Origin: Ignelater luminosus | Lineage: Eukaryota; Arthropoda; Insecta; Coleoptera; Elateridae | Direction: 5' to 3' | Assembly (NCBI GenBank): GCA_011009095.1 | Contig: VTPC01000883.1 | Span: forward strand, 1-64,000 | Length of the DNA: 64,000 bases | In this document: positions 57,605 through 64,000 of the stretch, piece by piece | How the letters are laid out: each line of letters starts with the position of its first letter | How positions within the stretch are numbered: the first letter of the stretch is position 1 | Program-made: the position numbers and the translations under genes | The notes under the pieces: generated by a model | The model's database searches: none | Told to the model about the DNA's origin: nothing | The model's input: only the letters and a program-made list of their open reading frames with translations

Positions 57605-60040
57605 AATTTTAAAACTTTATTAATCGTGGGAGACAATATGGATCTTTTTCTTTTATTTATTATGCTTAACAGTTTTAAGTAGTGTATAATTAGATAGACT
57701 TTTCTTATTGTATTTCTGTTTTCAAGTGTTTAATAAAAATCGGAGAATTAAATAAAAAGCAAGTTATTACATTTTAGATGTCTTTTAGCATTTCAGTTAG
57801 AAAAAACTGTAAATTCTAATTCATATTAATTCATAATGGTTAATTAATGCGAACGCCAGGACACAAAACAATGAAGTGTACTTACTCGGAATATTTGGCT
57901 AAGCAATGTTTGGTATTTGCTGTTTCATAGTAATTCAAATAAATTAATACATAATCCTCTAGGGTGAAATGTTCCACATACATAGAAGCTTGACCTTTGA
58001 AGAAACAGACAGTTTTTTTCTAATGTAGCCACAGATCAAATGAGTAATGGAATCTCCATTTTCAATGTATATTACAATTTAATACAGTGCATAGTATTTT
58101 ACTTCAGCCTACAATATTCTCAAGCATGTGTAGTTTTCTAATAATTGTTTTTCTTTGCAAAATTCATCACACGTATACCCTCATTTAAACATTACTGTTA
58201 CATGAACTCAGAAGCCGTTTTGACAGTAAATAATTACAAAATCGGATTTTATTGTCTGTTTCTAGCTTTAAAAATACAACTAGATTATTTATAATGCGGA
58301 AATTCTAAAAACTCATTCCAACTCTATTCAGTAATTTGTAACCTTTTTTATACTTAAAGTTTAATGAACTCGCCCTAGCATTCATTTGAGATGATTTAAG
58401 ATAAAGTACACAAATCTCACCTGCAATAAAATCAGATATGACATGTCTAATTAAAATATTTCTTATAAATCCAATAATCTGTGTTGCTAAATATTTTTTC
58501 CATTAACCTCCGAGAGAAACTTTTTAAACGATTACCCTCGAGATAATTTCCATTATAAAAGACCTATCAAACATTATTTTATCAAGATTAACATCATCTT
58601 ACTAACAATAACTTGGCGTAATAACCAATAAAGGAGCTGATGAAGCGAAATGTCCCCTGTTTAATAACTGATGCTGAACATCCCTTCTAACAGTTGTTAT
58701 TGTGGCGTATTTGGTACTCGATTACGTAGTGGATGAGCTGCGCCATATTTAAAGGAGGGTTGCTTCTTGATTGCATGACCATCTCTAAACTCTGCATAAT
58801 GAAATACTGTTTCCCCTTTTCCTTTATTAAAAGTTTTTATTATTTTTTTTTTAATTTGTACATAATTTCAAAAATATAAACCTTTAATGTCAACGTCTCT
58901 CTTTCAATTGTAATCTTGCTTTCGCACCTCTCAACGTTTCCTTTTATATTATTATTAAAAATAAACTTCAAATTTATCTTTCCCCTTTAAATTACAACTA
59001 ATTAATTTTCAGCAACGTAATTCCGAGATGTTTATACGTGCGCAACAATATAGACATTCTTCTTTTCGTTATAATGAATTTAACGAAAAGAAGTTGAATT
59101 ATGTTTCCGTACAAAAGTTTCAAAACACAAAGAGACTGCACATAAAAAGTACTATTGAAGAAGAATAATAAAACTCTCAGTAAAGTCATTCCCCGCTGAA
59201 CCTAAAGGAGATCAAATTTAAATTAGTTTTAAAATTTTATTAAACAAACCCATTCAGAATCATTTTATTATTATTTTCATTATTTCTATAGCTCCGTTTT
59301 TAATTAAAAATACAATATTTCAAAAGAAAGCAAAAAACTTATTGTTTTGTCTGCATTATTATTAACTTCACTGAAGCGACAGCGACGACGAAATCATCAT
59401 TTTTTGTTTGGATTTAAATTATTATTAAAGCATATTGGAAATATCTCCGATCTCAGAAAATGGCTTTCGCTTTCGGTTCTCGGTTGGTCAATTACCGATT
59501 GTCTCATCTCGTCACGGCCGGTCTTTTTGGGTGTTCCATTGTCCGAAGACGCACTTAGGGGGGCTGCGGTAACCATAACGACAATCCCCGTGTACGCATC
59601 AAGAAAATAAAATTAATTTAACTAATCCTCTGCTGTTGTAGTACCTTCAAAAACTTCAACGTTTCAACAAAATTGAAAATTTCCTAAAGCAGATTACGAT
59701 TTTGAGGCAACGGGAGTATTTTAATGTAGACAGAAAACAAAAATAAATAATAAACTGGGGAGAGAAAAGAAGGAGATTATTCCACTATAACCGTATTAAC
59801 TAAAGCTTCCCGAAAATTTTGATGCCTAGATCTCGGCTTCTAATTCTGTTCGAGTGTATAATGTGAGGGACTTAGTTAAAATGATTTTTCATGGATGCTT
59901 TAAATAAGAGAATGCAGACTTGTACTTGTTTTTAGGTTTTAGAATTTTATAATAGATACTGGTTCAGATCTTTTAGAAACGTTTGATATGATGGAACTTC
60001 ATAGTTGTAGTTTCGAAAGCTGAATAATGAGATTTCTAAT
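57605..60040. other. Non-coding stretch
   Basis: No supported gene. The 87-codon open frame at 59347-59610 lacks family features. Confidence 0.4.
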
Positions 60041-60044
60041 GCTT

Positions 60045-60198
60045 GTGTCCAAGAGCAGAGAGTATCATAGTACGCTACCATGCTACCAAAAAAGCAAAAC
60101 TTCTGATTGGTTGACATATATGAACAATTGTCACATGTGTCAACCTATCAGGAATTTTTTTCATTGGTAGCACGATAGCGTACTAGTTATCTGGACAC
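60045..60198. mobile_element. Palindromic foldback MITE (154 bp)
   Basis: The left arm GTGTCC...TAGTACGCTACCATGCTACC and the right arm are imperfect reverse complements over about 70 nt each, including CTGATTGGTTGACATAT against ATGTGTCAACCTATCAG. The loop is near 60120-60135. There is no coding capacity. Confidence 0.75.
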
Positions 60199-60249
60199 GA
60201 GAACTGTCAACGTCAAATTATAGTAAATATATTATTCAGCAAGCACATA

Positions 60250-60450
60250 ATGTAGGCTGTTATTTAAGAGGATGAAGTTTACACACGAGCTGAAGGCGAG
60301 TGAATAATGCCCACTATGTACGAGTCGAATACGACGATTCTAACACTTCTGAGGAAGATCTGGAGGTGGATTCCCCTGAGGGAAGTGATGTCCAAATTCT
60401 TGAATATGTAAGAGTCAATGAAAGTAAACAATCTTCACAAATAGAGTTTT
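60250..60450 (+). other. Short acidic open frame
   Basis: On the plus strand VEYDDSNTSEEDLEVDSPEG continues to a stop at about 60450. It resembles the acidic N-terminal parts of some transposases, such as piggyBac types, but is too short to assign. Confidence 0.25.
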
Positions 60451-60549
60451 AGACCTGAAATACAAGGATCCTCTGAAGATGATGTCCAAATCTTTTTTCT
60501 AACAATAAATAGTTTGAGATTATAACAATTTCTATTTTGTTTATATCTG

Positions 60550-60632
60550 TAAATAGGCAACCAACAAAACACCGCCAGTGAATAAAATCCATGCAATTCA
60601 CTAGTGTTTTATATCCCTATGGTTACGTGTAT
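60550..60632. repeat. Imperfect hairpin
   Basis: AAAACACCGCCAGTGAAT and ATTCACTAGTGTTTTA pair around a short loop, with further outer pairing to a GGTTAC. Confidence 0.5.
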
Positions 60633-60639
60633 AACGACT

Positions 60640-63380
60640 ATATTATTGAAGAGTCGTAGATAAAAATAATTAAAATTAAATAAGAAATACACCAAAACAA
60701 GTTTTATTTTTAGGTTAGACTACGTCAATTTGCAAAAAGTACCGACACCCATCATGTTTTCAAGTTTTCACTCGGAGTCTATTTTATCTCATCTTACAAT
60801 ATTTTCCAGGTCTATCTGTTGATGTTGTTAATCAACTATTTACCAAAATCTGGTAATATCTACAGCAAATTACTATTCTGCTAAAACCCAAGTATAATAC
60901 TTAATGTTATACCAGTCCAAAACAAAACCAACTCGTACATCACAAATGAAAATAAATCTATCAAACGCACTCGTTCTCTATTAATTAATTAAGAGTCCGC
61001 GTTTAAATCGAAGGTAGATGATTAATTTTTTATACCGAGAAATCGGTTACTTTACGTTTTTCTAAATTATTCACCACTCTTTTAAAATAGTTCTGAAAGG
61101 GAAATACAAAGTTAATGGTTGACATCCCTCTCTTTACGAGTGAATTTTAAAGGAATAAAAGGGTGTAGCACAACAGTAGGCGCCAGTCTAACGCACTTAA
61201 CACTCGCAAACTAGCAACAGAGTAGAGAGATGATAATAATGTGCTTTTAATGAGAATGAACTTCATTTTCCGCATATAAACAATGCGTGTGCGAGCTTGA
61301 AACGTTATCATCATCATCAGCCCTTAACTGGAGTTGTTCAATGTTCACCGCAAAACTTTTAATTTTATTCGAGAGAGAGAATGAGAGAGATAAACTTCTA
61401 AACCAGCCCCGTAGGAGCCGGAACAGCTCTGAGATGTAATTAAATGTTTAAATAAGTAGATTTAATAGGATTTTCGAGTTGATTTACTTTTTCTGTCCCT
61501 CGATTACTAATTACGCTTTATGAACTGATTTTATTACTTACCGTAATTACGCTTTAATTAACTTTCCGGGAAAAATTCATATTTCGAGTGGTTTATAAAT
61601 TTTCCTTTATATGAACAACATATTTGACATACAAAATGTTCTCGACGTTCGCATTATTTAGCAATAGCCGTAAGGGTATTGTTCTCGCTCGCACTCAAAT
61701 TGAGCCGATGATTCCATAATTCGGAACTGTATTGTATGCAAATGAATAAGGGCAAAAGGGTAGTAAAGAGTAATGCGAAACCCCACTTGGCTATATCTAT
61801 TAGCCTGTCCCTCTGTCCATCCCTTTGAAGGGGCATTTAATCTAAAAACGAATGCGTAGTACCTACCTTACATACTACGCACAATTTTCCCCACAGTAAA
61901 ATGTTTCCTAATTACGTGACTGATTTACCTAAAGATAACGGTCAGTAGACATATACGGAGAGAAAGAGACATTTAACAATACCGTCATTAGGCGACAAAT
62001 AGTTTAAAGCTTATTAAAGTTGGAGAATCGCCCGTAATTAATTCGCCCATTGAAAACGTGCTAAGCTGGACACGACATCGAATTGCTTTTAGATAATCCG
62101 TCTGAAATTCACTATTCAAAATCTGATTTTCACGTGCTCCTAGGCTTTTGTAAATTCTGTCTCTTCAGTGCAATGGAACTAGCTTTGATTAAGAGGAGAG
62201 AGGAGAAATCGGCGTGAGTGCGCCACACTCTCGTATTTTAATTAGAATTACCCAGGTCTCACTCCTGCTGGATAATTAATGTGAAAAGTCGTCAGATGTA
62301 GTTAACGTAATTTTTTAGAAGTTTTAGCTTATAAATATTCCACGTTTAAAATTAAAACCTATTTTTACAGAATAAATAAAGTGCACCTACGTTAAAGCTT
62401 AAATACTTACAGTATCAAGTCTAATAATTATGTTCATTGTTCGTTCAGATGTAATAGCGTTTCTTGTAAAATCGCCTGGGAATTCAGTCGCAATTCCCCA
62501 AAAACTAAACACTATTCTTAGCCTAACTACAGTCTCGGTTTCTCATACACAATTGCTATTACTAATTTGATATTTCTAGTAAGGACTTTCGTCAGATACA
62601 AGTCTTGCTAGTTTTTCGTTTCGTTGCCATGGATTCCATTGTGTCTTAGAACCCACAATTTAATTTTCTCTTATCTCTGAAAAGTACACTTATAACTAGA
62701 TCAACAGTCTTAAGCACTACTTGACTATTAGAAGTAAGCACGCATTACTTCGCTTTCTTCCTAATTTCTCTTTTTGTACGAGCAATAACATAGCATATGC
62801 CTCCACCTAAAATACCATAGTAAACTTACCTACGGTAATAATTTTTTGCAAGTCTTGATCTGTATGTTTCTGTTTCTACTGATTCCCATCTATCATATGA
62901 AGCATTTATTTTTTTTGTGTTGATAATTTTTAGTATGATATAGTATATGATGAGTTGTGTTTTTGTACAAAATAATACTGTTGAAAAAAGCCCCATTTAA
63001 GAGGTACTCGATACTCGCATGTAGAGTAATAAAAAAACTCTTGCAGTTCTTTATGTTAAGACACCTTATGAAACTCCTTCATTTTCTTTTTCACCGTTTT
63101 CTCTTTCTATCTAACACCTTAATATGACATGAGCTAATATTTATTAGATCTATTCGTAGTAGATGCTTTAGGGTAGTTAAGATAAGAAGTTCCAAGGTCA
63201 GTTTGCATAATGTAGGTACACCTTTAGATACACGCCTTACTAAAAGCAATGATGTGAACTGTAGCAAAATTAAGATAATACGTATCTAAAGGATATTGGG
63301 AAAAAAACTAATGTATTGTCTCCAGAATGAAAATGTACAGTAATACTATCAGGTATAAATACAAAAACTCGGGTGTGTCC
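60640..63380. other. Non-coding stretch with a short (GA)n run
   Basis: The GA-rich run is at about 61372-61393. The rest is AT-rich with no gene recognised. A 60-codon frame at 61654-61836 (minus) has no support. Confidence 0.4.
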
Positions 63381-63394
63381 AGGTAGTACCCAAC

Positions 63395-63610
63395 GTGCAG
63401 AAAGACGAGAATTTGACATTAAAAACACGTTAATGTTAATGTGACGGAATCAACGTGTCTGGTTGAAATAATTACGTTATATTTTAGTAAAAGATTTAAC
63501 GCGACTTTGTCAACCGTAAAATAACGTTAATTAAACGATATATTGACGTATTTTCAATGTCAATGTTGAAAACGGCGTCGTTTCTTATAACACTGACACG
63601 TTGACGGGCC
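63395..63610. repeat. Inverted repeat with TTGACATTRAAAAYACGT arms
   Basis: TTTGACATTAAAAACACGTT near 63412 has a diverged reverse complement near 63545-63570 (ACGTATTTTCAATGTCAATG). ACGTT-like words are frequent between them. Possibly a small foldback element. Confidence 0.4.
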
Positions 63611-63745
63611 ATCGCACATAGGGGTATTTGTAATGAAAAGTTGGCCAAAATTATTTTTTTGCTGTTAAATTACTTAAAATGCTTTCATCCACTTGAATAT
63701 AATGTTTAAAAAAATAAAACTATTTTTTTTTATAATTAGACACAT

Positions 63746-64000
63746 ACAGTGTGTCCGAAAAGTATGGAATATCCTATATATCTCAGTAAATATGCATTTT
63801 ATGGAAAAATGTTTCCTATAAAAGTTGTTAAGTGTTTAGTTTTACATTACAGTGCAATACCAAATAACAATCATTAAAAAAACAGAAACGCAGCAAATAA
63901 CGCTTCAATTTTCTTTATTGTACTCATTTGACAGAGAATGATTTTCTCTTTTGCACATGCAAAAAATTGTTTGAAAATTTATTTTAATATTCATCTGTAG
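63746..64000 (+). repeat. Start of a dispersed repeat cut by the window edge
   Basis: CAGTGTGTCCGAAAAGTATG is a typical beginning of insect repeats that carry GTGTCC ends (compare 25030). The rest lies outside the window, so the family is not known. Confidence 0.4.

Noticed and set aside
58630..58665. CTGATGAAGCGAAATG looked like a hammerhead core
   Set aside because: There is no stem II between CTGATGA and GAAA, and no flanking stem I or III.
59347..59610. 87-codon open frame with somewhat higher GC
   Set aside because: No start context, family motif or splice partner could be found.

Overview
The window is AT-rich eukaryotic DNA from an insect, most plausibly a beetle. The evidence is spliced genes with GT-AG introns, a CLIP-domain serine protease homologue, and transposons of typical insect families (P, Transib, mariner, Tc1, piggyBac-like, hAT). 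The species cannot be named from the sequence. Most of the 64 kb is transposons in various states of decay. The only genes with intact spliced reading frames are four secreted serine protease homologues, all on the minus strand.

Layout. 0-7 kb: hAT transposase tail with an AGTACT-rich end, a decayed Tc1-like element with doubled inverted repeats, and a decayed piggyBac-like element holding a (T)nCACG repeat. 7-10.7 kb: a foldback element, then a 232-bp exact tandem duplication that runs into a 10-N gap. 10.98-12.43 kb: SPH1 (five exons, signal peptide, CLIP domain, protease-like domain). 12.8-13.0 kb: a small TA-flanked MITE. 13.2-17.75 kb: a P element with a THAP domain and a perfect 8-bp target duplication, sitting inside an older reading frame. 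Farther on (17.9-18.5 kb) is an exonuclease-like tail. 19.08-21.71 kb: a Transib (RAG1-like) element with 5-bp target duplication CGACG. 27.0-28.0 kb: a LINE fragment against an orphan copy of the SPH1 promoter. 29.5-30.5 kb: SPH2. 32.4-33.0 kb: a DDE transposase remnant. 35.3-39.25 kb: a hAT element with a 1284-bp mariner nested in it. 40.36-41.31 kb and 42.79-43.73 kb: SPH3 and SPH4. 47.7-49.6 kb: an inverted pair of hammerhead ribozyme motifs, a diverged tandem array and a tRNA-derived SINE. 51.2-53.3 kb: a second hAT. 53.8-55.3 kb: a decayed multicopy insect mobile-element ORF. 57.5 kb: a third hammerhead motif. 58-64 kb: mostly non-coding, with foldback repeats and the start of a dispersed repeat.

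How the genes fit together. SPH1 has a CLIP domain. SPH2, SPH3 and SPH4 are shorter (280, 282 and 272 aa), lack it, and share two intron positions and phases with SPH1, so the four are one family expanded by duplication. All have lost the catalytic His and Ser: the Ser position is Glu, Glu, Asp and Gln, and the His position is Phe, Ala, Ser and Ser. They should be secreted pseudo-proteases, perhaps acting as cofactors in haemolymph cascades or as other extracellular binding proteins. SPH2-4 also share a TATA-containing promoter and an upstream block. The transposons have spread a once compact cluster over about 33 kb.
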